Assembly (NCBI RefSeq): GCF_004123675.1
Contig: NZ_CP035417.1
Span: 2,099,501-2,163,500 of the forward strand
Direction of reading: 5' to 3'
Source: Leisingera sp. NJS204
GTDB lineage: Bacteria; Pseudomonadota; Alphaproteobacteria; Rhodobacterales; Rhodobacteraceae
Length of the DNA stretch: 64,000 nt
The translations under genes were made by a program, and so were the position numbers. Below the pieces are notes generated by a model. The model saw only the letters and a program-made list of their open reading frames with translations. It did no database searches and was not told where the DNA came from. How positions within the stretch are numbered: the first letter of the stretch is position 1; the number at the start of each line of letters is the position of its first letter. Below, piece by piece: positions 11,503 to 20,214 of this stretch.

Positions 11503-11517
11503 GAACATATCACGAAC
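11503..11517 (-). promoter_or_regulatory. SOS (LexA) box of uvrA
   Basis: GAAC-ATATCAC-GAAC on the plus strand (GTTC-N7-GTTC on the minus strand) matches exactly the direct-repeat LexA box known from alphaproteobacteria. It sits 90 bases upstream of the uvrA ATG, so uvrA is expected to be induced by DNA damage. Confidence 0.85.
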
Positions 11518-11693
11518 AGGACAAAACTTGCTGACAGCAGCTGGCAGCAGGCTGCGCCGGCCCCGGATCAAACCGGAAAACACGCGTTTTCCGGCCCGGA
11601 TTTCAACCGGAATCCGGCGCGCCGCTTGCGGCGCCATGCCCAACGGGCGCCGGCCCCCGGACCGGGGGCCGGCGACGGGCGGGAGAGGCCCCG

Positions 11694-12863
11694 TTACGCC
11701 ATGCTGCGCCGCCGCGCTGACAGCAGACCATGCACCGCAGTTCCGCTCAGGAACAGCACCAGCAGCACAGCCATCATGCCGCCAAAGCCGCCGCCGGCCA
11801 GTGCCAGCACCATCAGCGGCGTTCCGATGGTATTGCCCAGATTGCCCATCTGCGCCATTGCACCGCTGGACTGCGCCCGCGCGGCGGCACTGCCGTTCAG
11901 CTGCGGAACGGCCGCAAAGGAGCCGCCCTGCACCAGCCCCATGGCCCCCGCCATGGCGATACAGGCGGCCGGCGCGCCGGGCATGGCCCACAGCCACAGG
12001 GCGGCGGCGGCACAGGCCAGGAACCCCAGCTGCGCCAGCCGCACCCCCGGCAGGAACCGCAGCAGATACACCCCCAGGGTCATCGACACCGCAATGCTGG
12101 CCAGCGGCATCATCCCCAGCACAAAGGCGCGCATGTCCTCGGCGATATAAGGCGGGATCACCGTCAGCACCGCTACAAAACAACAAGTGTAAAACAGCCA
12201 GCCCGCGGCCGGCGCCGAAATCCAGGGGGACCGGTAAATGGGCAGATGCAGCCCGGGCAATTCCGCCAGACGCGGCAGCGGCCCCCTTTCCGGCACCGGA
12301 ACATCGCGCAAGGCAAAGCCCAGCAGCAGCGCCAGCCCCGCCATTACGCCCGCATGGGCACCAAACAGCGCCAGCAGCCCCCAGGCATCCGCCAGCGGCA
12401 GCCCGAACCAGGCCAGCAGGGTAAAGGCGACGGCAAAAAACGTGCTCCACAGGGTCATCGCCAGCCCCCGTCCCCGCTCCGAGCTCAGCTGTGCAATCAG
12501 AACCGGCCCTGCCACTACGATACCCAGATGCGACAGCCCCTCAACCACACGGGAGGCCAGGAACACCCCGAACGGCAGATGCAGCGCTTGCAGGGCAGAC
12601 ATCGCCGCCCCCGCCCACAGCGCCCAGATCAGCGTGCGCCGGTAGCCGAAAGCGGCGACATACAACCCCGCCACAGCCCCGAGCAGAATGCCCAAAACCC
12701 CGACCAGCGACACGGAAAAGCTGATCGCGTTTCCCGCCTGCGGGTACAGCTCGGCCATCCGGCCAAAGATCACACTGATCTTGCCGTATTGCGCAGCCGC
12801 CCCCAGGCCTGCGCCCCAGACCGCCAGGATCAGCCCCCAGCGGGAATTTCCGGATGCCGTCAT
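11694..12863 (-). CDS. MFS transporter
   Basis: 389 residues with about 12 hydrophobic spans and the short cytoplasmic loop FGYRRTLIWALW after span 2 that is typical of major facilitator proteins. The ATG at 12863 (MTASGNSRWGLILAVWG) has AGGGG upstream and begins just before the first span; the longer in-frame reading adds a low-complexity leader unlikely to be translated. CynX/NimT-like efflux permeases are the nearest look. Substrate unknown. It is transcribed towards uvrA but separated by 180 bases with the SOS box, so probably a separate unit. Confidence 0.85.
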   Translation of the reverse strand: MTASGNSRWGLILAVWGAGLGAAAQYGKISVIFGRMAELYPQAGNAISFSVSLVGVLGILLGAVAGLYVAAFGYRRTLIWALWAGAAMSALQALHLPFGVFLASRVVEGLSHLGIVVAGPVLIAQLSSERGRGLAMTLWSTFFAVAFTLLAWFGLPLADAWGLLALFGAHAGVMAGLALLLGFALRDVPVPERGPLPRLAELPGLHLPIYRSPWISAPAAGWLFYTCCFVAVLTVIPPYIAEDMRAFVLGMMPLASIAVSMTLGVYLLRFLPGVRLAQLGFLACAAAALWLWAMPGAPAACIAMAGAMGLVQGGSFAAVPQLNGSAAARAQSSGAMAQMGNLGNTIGTPLMVLALAGGGFGGMMAVLLVLFLSGTAVHGLLSARRRSMA

Positions 12864-13001
12864 GGCTGCTGCCCCTGTTGTGTCGCTTGACAAGCCTCTG
12901 GTTACCCCGGACCCGGCGCCGGGACCAGAGCCCTGCCGCCAAAGAAAAAGGCGGCCCCTCACAGGGAGCCATTCCGTACTGTATGGCACGCGTCCTGCCA
13001 G

Positions 13002-13036
13002 CCTGCCGACCGAGAGGTCGGCAGGTATTTGTTTTT
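13002..13036 (+). terminator. Orphan intrinsic terminator
   Basis: CCTGCCGACC-GAGA-GGTCGGCAGG forms a perfect 10-bp stem with a tetraloop, followed by TATTTGTTTTT on the plus strand. No plus-strand gene ends here, so it may end a lost gene or an unannotated small RNA. Confidence 0.5.
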
Positions 13037-13080
13037 ACGCCCTGATCTTGTTTGATTTTTCCGTCATCAGGGGCGGATTG

Positions 13081-13102
13081 GCGGGAAGTTCGAACTTCCC
13101 GC
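13081..13102. repeat. Perfect 22-bp palindrome
   Basis: GCGGGAAGTTC followed by its exact reverse complement, with no spacer. It marks the left edge of the transposon scar region and could be an element end, a recombinase site or a target site. Function not shown. Confidence 0.7.
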
Positions 13103-13200
13103 GGTGAGCGCTCAGTTGTGCCCGCTTGATTTCGTCGTGGGCCATAGTGGCCAATATTTGAGGTACGCGAGCTCTTGACCCAGAAACGGACAAAAGGACC

Positions 13201-14150
13201 GAACAAGGTGAAAAGCCTGGGGAGTTCATCTTCAACGGCGCCAACGGCAAGCCATCGCGAAAGGCCGGCCACAAAAAAGGATCTGTGCCGCGTGCACGCT
13301 CCGTCCGGGTAATCCACAAGCCCTGCAAAGGACTGCCTGGGGCCCGCTTTACAGTGTCGAGCGGGCATCGCCGTCAGAAGACGCGCGACGAGAACATCGA
13401 GATCTTGTCCCTGTTGGCCAATGGCACGGGCCTTCACGGCATCCGCCGCATTCTCCGTACGCCCAGGGGCGAGACGGAGCCGGGAATGTCCAGGCTTTAC
13501 AATCGCATCTTCTGGCTCGAGCGGACGCTCTTAGCCTACGAGAAAGCACAACTCGCGAAGTGGCGCTAGCGTGTCGAACGGCAGCGTATCAAAGACGGCA
13601 AGCCCTGCACCCACACGCGCATCGCCAACGACGGCATCGTCGCCGGCGTAAACCGGCAGACCAAGCTCGACCGCAAAATCACGCAGCTGAACTGCCCGGT
13701 CAGTACCGCCATTCGCTCGGGCTATGACTTCCGCTGCGATGTGGATTTCGATCCGACCATCGACCCGCTGGAGGTCATTGAGGACGCCTCCTTCGGCGTC
13801 GCCCGGGGCTCGGCCCCTCGCAAGCTGTATCGGAACTCGAAAGGCACCTTCACCGCACCAAGGCTTCACTTCCAGCGGCCGGCGGCGCGGTTCGACGAAC
13901 CGGCGCTCTTCTCCGCTGCGGAGAAGCGCCTGTGCCACTTCATAGGACGGACCGCCACAGCATTCGATGCCGCCGGAGAACCTCTCTCGCCGGAGGCTTA
14001 CATGGCGACCCAGGCCGCCACCGCCCGGGCCGACGAGATCGAGCACCTGCGCGATCACTGGTTCAACCTCGTGAAGCACGAACGTGACAGCCGGAACGCC
14101 TTCAATGGCGTTATGACGCGCGGCACTTATACGAAAGCGATGGGGTGGAC
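13201..14150 (+). pseudogene. Transposase-like protein, 5' part, interrupted
   Basis: A single frame runs from about 13201 to 14150 with one in-frame TAG at 13567 (KWR*RVERQ). Before the stop it shows a zinc-ribbon-like remnant (HKPCKGLPGARFTVSSG) and a helix-turn-helix-like stretch; after it comes the block TRIANDGIVAGVNRQTKLDRK, then SGYDFRCDVDFDPTIDP, resembling the first part of a DDE-type catalytic domain. The sequence stops making sense at about 14150, where an IS110-family end begins (GTGGACGCCCCCCCGGCGG), and a matching 3' part resumes near 16346. Family name not assigned; the transposase nature is inferred from the domain order. Confidence 0.6.
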
Positions 14151-14217
14151 GCCCCCCCGGCGGCATCGAATGTGCCAAGGTAGCGGGCGTTGGAGCACTG
14201 CTAGGAGGAGAGCGTCC

Positions 14218-14974
14218 ATGAACGAGGTTAGCATCATCGGCCTGGATTTGGCTAAGAACGTATTTCAAGCACATGGTGCCGGGGTGGACGGGTCCGTTAT
14301 ATTCAGGCGCAAGTTGTCGCGCGTGCAGCTGCTGAAGTTCATGAGCGAGCAGCCCTCCTGCGTCGTGGCGATGGAGGCATGCGCGAGTGCCCATTATTGA
14401 GGTCGGGCAATCAGCGATCTGGGTCACGGCCTCCGTCTGATCCCGCCCGCATACGTGAAGCCGTTCGTAAAACGCCAGAAGAATGACATGGCTGATGCAG
14501 AGGCCATAGCGCAAGCAGCATCGCGTCCGGCCATGCGGTTCGCGGCCGTGAAAAGCGAGGAACAGCAGGCGGCAGCGCTGGCATATCGCACCCGCGATCT
14601 CCTTGTCCGCCAGCGCACGCAGACGATCAACGCCCTTCGCGCCGCCAATGGAAACCTTCTCGAAAGGCCGGGATTTCGCGGCCTGGGTCGGGCTCACGCC
14701 GAAACAGCATTCGAGTGGCGGCAAGGAGCGGCTCGGGCGGACGTCGAAGATGGGTCAGCGCGACATTCGAAGGTTGCTGATTGTCGGCGCTGTGGCAGTT
14801 GTGCGATGGGCGGCACGCAAAGGCGCCCCAGAGGGCTCTTGGCTCGCACGAATGTTGGCGCGCAGGCCTAAGATGCTGGTTGCGGTGGCGCTGGCCAACC
14901 GCATGGCCCGAACGGCCTGGGCGCTGATGCGCAAGGGTGAGGATTACAGAGATCCGGCGATGGCGGCCGCATAG
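14218..14974 (+). pseudogene. IS110-family transposase, broken copy
   Basis: Starts MNEVSIIGLDLAKNVFQAHG with GGAGG upstream, the typical opening of IS110-family RuvC-like (DEDD) transposases, and continues with VVAMEACASAHY. A TGA at 14398 replaces the tryptophan expected in HYWGR; the frame continues YVKPFVKRQKNDMADAEAIAQAA. At about 14640 the middle of the protein is missing and the C-terminal transposase domain (FAAWVGLTPKQHSSGGKERLG...GQRDIRRLLI) appears in another frame, ending at 14974. Nonsense mutation plus internal deletion make this copy dead. The element itself probably spans about 14145-15227. Confidence 0.85.
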
Positions 14975-15291
14975 GTCGAGTTCGCCGGCGTGTCGCCGGG
15001 AATGTGAGCAGGACGGAGGAACGTAAGGGCAAACGGTCACGAGACTGGGCCGGGAGAACCATCATTGACGCCGATGCGCCTCCGAGCGCGGGTAAGCGAA
15101 CTGGACCCGATCTGCATATCTCCATAAGGGCCCGCAGCTGTTGACAGGCTGCAACTTTGAGGCCGGACACACGACTGCACCTGACCACATGCACAAACAG
15201 TCTGAAAAAAGCTTGCATTCATCGGGGCAATGGTATGGACCCCGCCGCCCTCGGGCGGCGTATCTTCGAATGGAGATTGGAGGATCATAAC
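14975..15291 (+). other. Non-coding stretch between two IS110 transposases
   Basis: 317 bases without an ORF. The last part (TGGTATGGACCCCGCC from about 15232) resembles the left end of the first element, so the boundary between the elements probably lies near 15228. IS110-family elements encode their bridge RNA in a non-coding end, so the remaining roughly 250 bases are the natural place to look for such an RNA. No bridge-RNA fold was computed. Confidence 0.4.
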
Positions 15292-16345
15292 ATGCAAATC
15301 AAAAGGATCGGCCTGGATCTGGCCAAGTACGTTTTCGAAGTTCACGCAGTGGGTACGACTGAAGAAGTGGTTTTGCGGAAGACCCTCCGGCGAGACGCTG
15401 TTGCGCATTTCTTCGCAGAATTGCCGCCCTGTATTGTTGGTATGGAAGCCTGTTGCGGATCGCATTATTGGGCACGGCTTCTGACCGATTTGGGCCACGA
15501 GGTGCGGCTGATCTCTCCACAGTTCGTGAAACCTTATGTGAAATCGAACAAAAACGATCGCAACGATGCCGAAGCGATTTGCGAGGCTGCCGGCCGGCCA
15601 TCAATGCGGTTTGTCCCCCCTAAGTCGGCTGAACAGCTTGAAATCCAAGCGGTCCACCGTATCCGCCAGCGCGTGGTCGCAAACCGTACCCGGCTGGTAA
15701 ACCAAGTCCGCGGTTTGCTTGGGGAACATGGTGTCGTGGTGGCGCGGGACATCACCCGCATCCGGCGTGCCCTCAGTGAAATAGTCGATAACAATCAGGG
15801 CGAATTTGGGGAGATCTTCATTGATATGTTGCGCGACATGCGTGAGGAACTGGCCGAACTCGACAGCCGTCTTGCAGGCTGCAACCGGCGGATTAAGAAT
15901 CTCTTCCGCGCCAATGAGATGTGCCAGCGCATTGGTCAAATCGAAGGTGTTGGCCCGATTACAGCAACGGCATTGGTGGCAGCAGTCGGTGATAAATCCT
16001 GCTTCAAGAATGGTCGTCAATTTGCCGCGTGGCTGGGGCTCGTTCCAAAGCAACGGTCAAGCGGTGGAAAAGCACGCTTGTTCGGGATCAGCAAGCGCGG
16101 TGACCGATACCTGCGCACACTGCTGATCCACGGCGCACGAGCTGTGCTTGGAAAGGCGGCCGGGAAAACCGATCCGCGCAGCCAATGGATCGCGCGGATG
16201 CGCGAACGACGGCATCCGAATGTCGTCTCGGTGGCACTGGCTAACAAGAACGCTCGGATAGTCTGGTCGCTCTTAGCGAGAGATCAGAACTACCGCCCAG
16301 AACCCGCCATGTCGTTCGCTTGAACGGCACCTCGGAAAGTCAATA
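15228..16345 (+). mobile_element. IS110-family insertion sequence with intact transposase
   Basis: Element bounded on the left by a GGACCCCGCCGCC sequence similar to that of the neighbouring dead copy and on the right by resumption of the interrupted host gene at about 16346. Only about 20 bases separate the transposase stop from that point, short for a complete right end, so the right end may have been trimmed. Boundaries are estimates. Confidence 0.6.
15292..16323 (+). CDS. IS110-family transposase
   Basis: 343 residues, full length for the family. The N-terminal RuvC-like DEDD domain shows GLDLAKYVFEVHA with the first Asp, VGMEACCGSHYWAR with the Glu, and NDRNDAEAICEAA with the later acidic residues. 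The C-terminal Transposase_20 domain shows IGQIEGVGPITATALVAAVGD and FAAWLGLVPKQRSSGGKARLFGISKRGDRYLR, including the Ser needed for strand cleavage. The ATG at 15292 has GGAGG nine bases upstream. No frameshift or stop is visible, so the protein could be active if both element ends are intact. Confidence 0.93.
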   Translation: MQIKRIGLDLAKYVFEVHAVGTTEEVVLRKTLRRDAVAHFFAELPPCIVGMEACCGSHYWARLLTDLGHEVRLISPQFVKPYVKSNKNDRNDAEAICEAAGRPSMRFVPPKSAEQLEIQAVHRIRQRVVANRTRLVNQVRGLLGEHGVVVARDITRIRRALSEIVDNNQGEFGEIFIDMLRDMREELAELDSRLAGCNRRIKNLFRANEMCQRIGQIEGVGPITATALVAAVGDKSCFKNGRQFAAWLGLVPKQRSSGGKARLFGISKRGDRYLRTLLIHGARAVLGKAAGKTDPRSQWIARMRERRHPNVVSVALANKNARIVWSLLARDQNYRPEPAMSFA

Positions 16346-17713
16346 AAGGAGAGCTACCCAGAATATTACAACATCTGCCAGGAGATGGAAAAGGGTCACG
16401 CCCGTTGCTTCTCGAACCTGATGTGTGGATCGGCAAGGTCAGCACCGATGCCTTAGGGGCGATGAGGAAGAAGCAAGAGGAAATCCATCGGGGCTCGCAG
16501 CAACGAAATATCGGGCCGCCCTAAGAAGCCGGATATACATCAGCAATCGCGACCTCGAAGCCGGAACCAAACAGACCGTTGCAATCAGGCGGGGTCCATA
16601 TACATCCACACAGGCGTCCCTTGCCTGTCTCAAGTGGATGATCCCCAGCAGGAAGCTCACCCTCGTTGGCAGGCGGGAGGGGCAGATGGCGCGGGTCCTG
16701 CCGCACATTTTCCGCAAGGAGATCCTTGCGGACAGGTTCGAACGGGCAGTCATTGGCTTCAAGAAAGATGTGCAGATCGACCGTATCCGCGAGAAACAGG
16801 CGGTGTTTTCGAAGAGCCTCAAGAAATGGCGCGAGATGCATCCTCACTTAAAGCCTTGGGAAGCGCTACAGACTTGGACTTCCGCGAACCTGAAGCCTGC
16901 CTACCGCACCAACCCAAACGACCAGCCGAAAAGCTCGTGGGCGGGTCCAATCCCCGCTTCGGCCGCGTTCCCGCGCATGGGGGGTCATAGCCCTATCCAG
17001 ATGGCAAACGAGATCGACAAGACCGTTGGCTTCCCGATCCTGTCAGCACGCTATCGTGCCGACTATCGAGGGCTCCGGATTGACGACCCGGAACTCCGTG
17101 CCGCCATCACCCGCCGGGTCATCCACGCGACGATCCAGCCGGCCTCCACCTTCATGAACGCCATTCGCAAGCGCGTCAGCATCGTCCAGCGGGCAGGTGG
17201 CCGCAGCTCTCGCGTAGGCGCCACATACATCAACGGCGCTGCCAGCAATCCGCGCGTCCTGATCGCCCTGATGAACATATGGCGCGTGCACTGCAACTTC
17301 TTCAATTGGAGGCCCTACAAGCTGCCTCTGGAGGCGGAGGCAAAACCTGGAGAAGGCCCAGAGGCGTGCGCTGTGGAGGGGGCTCCTGATACGGCAGAAA
17401 GTGGCGAGCCGTTCAGGCGCATATCGCTGTGCCGGGGAGAGACAAGGCGATCCTTGTGCCGAAGAGGCGTGCCAGCAAGGCCGTCCGCACCACTCCGGCG
17501 ATGCGGACGGGTGTCCATCAGCCGTCGCAACCAAAGGGCTCGCAGCAGGAAGCAGACAGTGTCGAAAAGGCGGAGGCCTCCGGCGGAGCCTTCAAGAAGA
17601 AGCGAGACCGTCGGCGGGACGATCGCTCTCACCTGCCCAACCTCTTCAGGATTCTCTATCAACCGTGGCGGTCCCACGGCACGCCAATGTCGGCAAAACT
17701 TCAAGGTCGCTAA
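16346..17713 (+). pseudogene. Transposase-like protein, 3' part, decayed
   Basis: Continues the gene broken at 14150. It resumes as YPEYYNICQEMEKGHARCFSNLM in frame 2, passes through frame 1 (WIGKVSTDALGAMRKKQEEIHRG) and is readable in frame 3 from about 16500 to 17340 (AGPIPASAAFPRMGGHSPIQMANEIDKT; ITRRVIHATIQPASTFMNAIRKR; LIALMNIWRVHCNFFNWRPYKLP). It ends in frame 2 with ILVPKRRASKAVRTTPAMRTGV and LFRILYQPWRSHGTPMSAKLQGR, stop at 17711-17713. At least three frame changes show long decay. Grouping the two parts is inferred from order, direction and matching protein style. Confidence 0.6.
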
Positions 17714-17725
17714 AGGCCCGAAAGG

Positions 17726-17754
17726 AAAAACGGGCGGCAGTTTCCTGCCGCCCG
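17726..17754 (-). terminator. Terminator of lpd
   Basis: Perfect 10-bp stem CGGGCGGCAG/CTGCCGCCCG with a TTTC loop on the plus strand. Read on the minus strand it is followed by TTTTTCC, and it lies 78 bases past the lpd stop. Confidence 0.8.
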
Positions 17755-17831
17755 TGTCCTACAACTCGGAATGGCTCCGCCTCACAGGCCGCCTTTCCAA
17801 TTTCCGCTCCACAGGCAACTTGCCAGGCAGC

Positions 17832-19226
17832 TTACATATGGATCACCCGGTCATAGGCATCGAGCACCGATTCATGCATCATCTCGGACAGCGTCGGATG
17901 CGGGAAGACGGTGTTCATCAGGTCTTCCTCGGTGGTTTCCAACTGGCGGCCCACCACGTAGCCCTGGATCAGCTCGGTCACTTCCGCACCGACCATATGG
18001 GCGCCCAGCAGCTCACCTGTTTTGGCGTCAAAGATGGTCTTCACCATGCCTTCAGCCTCTCCCAGCGCAATCGCCTTGCCGTTGCCGATGAAGGGGAAGC
18101 GGCCGACCTTGATGTCATAACCCAGTTCCTTGGCCTTCGCTTCGGTATAACCGACCGAAGCCACCTGCGGCTGGCAGTAGGTGCAGCCGGCAATGCTTTC
18201 GGGCTTTACGGCATGCGCGTGTTTGCCCGCGATCAGCTCGGCCACCATGACACCCTCGTGCGACGCCTTATGCGCCAGCCAGGGCGCGCCGGCGATATCG
18301 CCAATCGCGTAAAGACCATCCACCCCGGTGCGGCAGTATTCATCCGTCACCACATGGGTGCGGTCGACCTTGACGCCCAGCTCTTCCAGCCCCAGGCCTT
18401 CGACGTTGCCGACGATGCCCACGGCAGAGATCACGGTGTCGAACTCCTGCTTTTCAACCTTGCCGCCAACCTCGATATGGGCCGTCACTTTACCCTTACC
18501 GCGGTCCAGCTGCTTGACCATGGCTTTCTCCATGATCTTCATGCCCTGTTTGACAAAGGCCTTCTTGGCAAAGGCGGAGATTTCCGCGTCTTCCACCGGC
18601 AGCACCCGGTCCATCACTTCAACCACCGTGGTGTCGGCGCCCAGCGTGTTGTAGAAGCTGGCAAATTCAATACCGATGGCGCCCGAGCCGATGACCAGCA
18701 GCTTCTTCGGCATCCGCACCGGGTCCAGCGCGTGTTTGTAGGTCCAGACCAGATCGCCGTCAGCCTCAAGCCCCGGCAGTTCGCGTGCCCGTGCGCCGGT
18801 GGCCAGCACGATGTGTTTGGCGGTCAGCTCTTCAGAGCCTTTGTCGGTTTTGACCGACACCTTGCCCTTGGCAGGAAGCGTCGCTTCGCCCATGACCACC
18901 GCAATCTTGTTCTTCTTCATCAGGTGGCCGATGCCCGAGGACAGCTGTTTCGCCACCCCGCGCGAGCGTTTCACCACCGCGTCCAGATCATAGCCGATGT
19001 TCTCGGCTTTCAGGCCGAAATCCTTGGCCCGCTCCATCAGGTGAAATACCTCGGAGGAGCGCAGCAGCGCCTTGGTCGGGATACAGCCCCAGTTGAGGCA
19101 GATACCGCCCATATGCTCGCGCTCGACAATGCAGGTTTTCAAACCCAGCTGTGCGGCACGGATGGCCGCGACATAGCCCCCCGGCCCGGCGCCGATTACG
19201 ATCACGTCATAAGATTGTGCGGCCAT
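17832..19226 (-). CDS. lpd: Dihydrolipoyl dehydrogenase (E3)
   Basis: FAD disulfide oxidoreductase of 464 residues that re-oxidises lipoyl groups of 2-oxoacid dehydrogenase complexes. FAD motif GAGPGGYVAA at residues 12-21, redox pair CLNWGC (C43 and C48), NAD motif GSGAIGIEFAS, and the C-terminal HPTLSE with catalytic His and Glu. The ATG at 19226 has GAGGGAG upstream; a longer reading adds ten residues without support. The gene is 17 kb from pdhA-pdhB-pdhC but carries the same palindrome 34 bases before its start, so it is likely co-regulated with that operon. Confidence 0.95.
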   Translation of the reverse strand: MAAQSYDVIVIGAGPGGYVAAIRAAQLGLKTCIVEREHMGGICLNWGCIPTKALLRSSEVFHLMERAKDFGLKAENIGYDLDAVVKRSRGVAKQLSSGIGHLMKKNKIAVVMGEATLPAKGKVSVKTDKGSEELTAKHIVLATGARARELPGLEADGDLVWTYKHALDPVRMPKKLLVIGSGAIGIEFASFYNTLGADTTVVEVMDRVLPVEDAEISAFAKKAFVKQGMKIMEKAMVKQLDRGKGKVTAHIEVGGKVEKQEFDTVISAVGIVGNVEGLGLEELGVKVDRTHVVTDEYCRTGVDGLYAIGDIAGAPWLAHKASHEGVMVAELIAGKHAHAVKPESIAGCTYCQPQVASVGYTEAKAKELGYDIKVGRFPFIGNGKAIALGEAEGMVKTIFDAKTGELLGAHMVGAEVTELIQGYVVGRQLETTEEDLMNTVFPHPTLSEMMHESVLDAYDRVIHM

Positions 19227-19260
19227 AGTGCTCCCTCGCCCTCGAACAGGTTCCAAAACT

Positions 19261-19276
19261 AGTTTACCGTTAAACT
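19261..19276 (-). promoter_or_regulatory. Shared palindrome before lpd
   Basis: On the lpd strand, AGTTTA-ACGG-TAAACT, a perfect 6-bp-arm inverted repeat centred 43 bases before the ATG. A near copy (GGTTTA-ACAC-TAAACT) precedes pdhA. Best explained as an operator for a common regulator. Confidence 0.65.
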
Positions 19277-19430
19277 ATTTTTTTCTGCGCTGCAATCATC
19301 CTCTGCTGCGGCATAGCGGCCATGCAAGAAACAGCGCAACGCCGTCTGAACAGGCTATGCTGCAGGCAAACAACCCGCCAGCAGATTTTTGCGTTCGCCT
19401 TGAAAAGGCTGCAACTGGCAGGATCACAAT

Positions 19431-19468
19431 AGAAAACGCCGCACCCCTTTCAGGGCGCGGCGTTTTCT
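19431..19468 (-). terminator. Terminator of the DUF924 gene
   Basis: A 12-bp perfect stem AGAAAACGCCGC/GCGGCGTTTTCT with a 14-base loop begins 30 bases past the stop at 19498. The arm itself supplies the A and T runs, so it can work in both directions. Confidence 0.7.
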
Positions 19469-19497
19469 ATTGCTTCAGACCCGTGACAGGACCGGGT

Positions 19498-20076
19498 TCA
19501 GCCCGCAGCTTGCACTTGCCGCACGGTCTCGCCGTAGCCGCCCGCCATCACGTAATCCAGCTCCGGCGCGGTGCTGGCGCGGTGCAGCGCCTCGTTGCGG
19601 TAAGGGAAGCGGCCGAACTGGCGGATCACCTCGCGGTGGGCCCGCGCGTGCAGCAGGTTGCTGGTGCCGGTCTGGGGCATCCGTTCCAGCATCAGCCGGA
19701 TGCAGCGTTCCTGGTCGCACAGGTTCTCGGAATGCATCAGGGGCAGATAGAAGAACTGGCGCGCCGGTTCGTCGATCTTCTTGTCCCACTTCTTGTTGAT
19801 CGCCACCTTGGCCGCCGACAGCGCCGCCCGGTCAGAGGCAAACGCCTTGCCTTCGCCGCGGAACATGTTGCGGGGGAACTGGTCCATCAGGAGGATATAG
19901 GCCAGGGTGCCGCTGGGGTAGGTCAGCCAGAAGGAAAACCTGCCCTCGCAGGCCTCCTCCCAGGTCTTTTGAAACTTCGTGCGGATCTCTTGATCCAGCG
20001 CGTCATCCTGCAGATACCATCCCTTTTCCCCAACCTTATCGAGCCAGAATGCAAGTATCTCTTCGGGACCAGTCAT
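19498..20076 (-). CDS. DUF924 family protein
   Basis: 192 residues matching the DUF924 family: EEILAFWLDKVGEKGWY at the start, the central FSFWLTYPSGTLAYILLMDQFPRNMFRGE, then FFYLPLMHSENLCDQERC and RQFGRFPYRNEALHRAST. The family is all-helical (TPR-like) and its biochemical role is not established. The ATG at 20076 is chosen because GGAG lies ten bases upstream; a TTG five codons earlier is possible. A T-rich partial dyad (TTACCTTTACAAGTAACC, 20126-20143) lies in its upstream region. Confidence 0.88.
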   Translation of the reverse strand: MTGPEEILAFWLDKVGEKGWYLQDDALDQEIRTKFQKTWEEACEGRFSFWLTYPSGTLAYILLMDQFPRNMFRGEGKAFASDRAALSAAKVAINKKWDKKIDEPARQFFYLPLMHSENLCDQERCIRLMLERMPQTGTSNLLHARAHREVIRQFGRFPYRNEALHRASTAPELDYVMAGGYGETVRQVQAAG

Positions 20077-20214
20077 CGGTCGTAACTCCAAGTTTTTCCT
20101 GACCCTAACTTCAGGCCATTTTACATTACCTTTACAAGTAACCTTGGGTCACAAATTGCGACAGGCAAGCCCTCTGTGTGAAATAATCCTCACAATTCCG
20201 GCTGGTTAGCGCAA

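Larger units (their letters stand above)
12864..13200. other. Gene-free gap between MFS gene and transposon scar
   Basis: 337 bases with no supportable gene. It holds a TTGACA at 12887 without a convincing -10, an orphan terminator-like hairpin (13002-13036) and a perfect palindrome (13081-13102), then runs into the decayed transposase-like gene. Confidence 0.6.

Noticed and set aside
13531-14724. 397-codon minus-strand ORF over the transposon scar
   Set aside because: It is the antisense shadow of the decayed transposase-like gene and the IS110 relic, with no family-like sequence.
20126-20143. TTACCTTTACAAGTAACC as an HxlR-type operator upstream of the DUF924 gene
   Set aside because: Only a partial dyad, and no HxlR regulator gene is nearby; not strong enough to list as a site.
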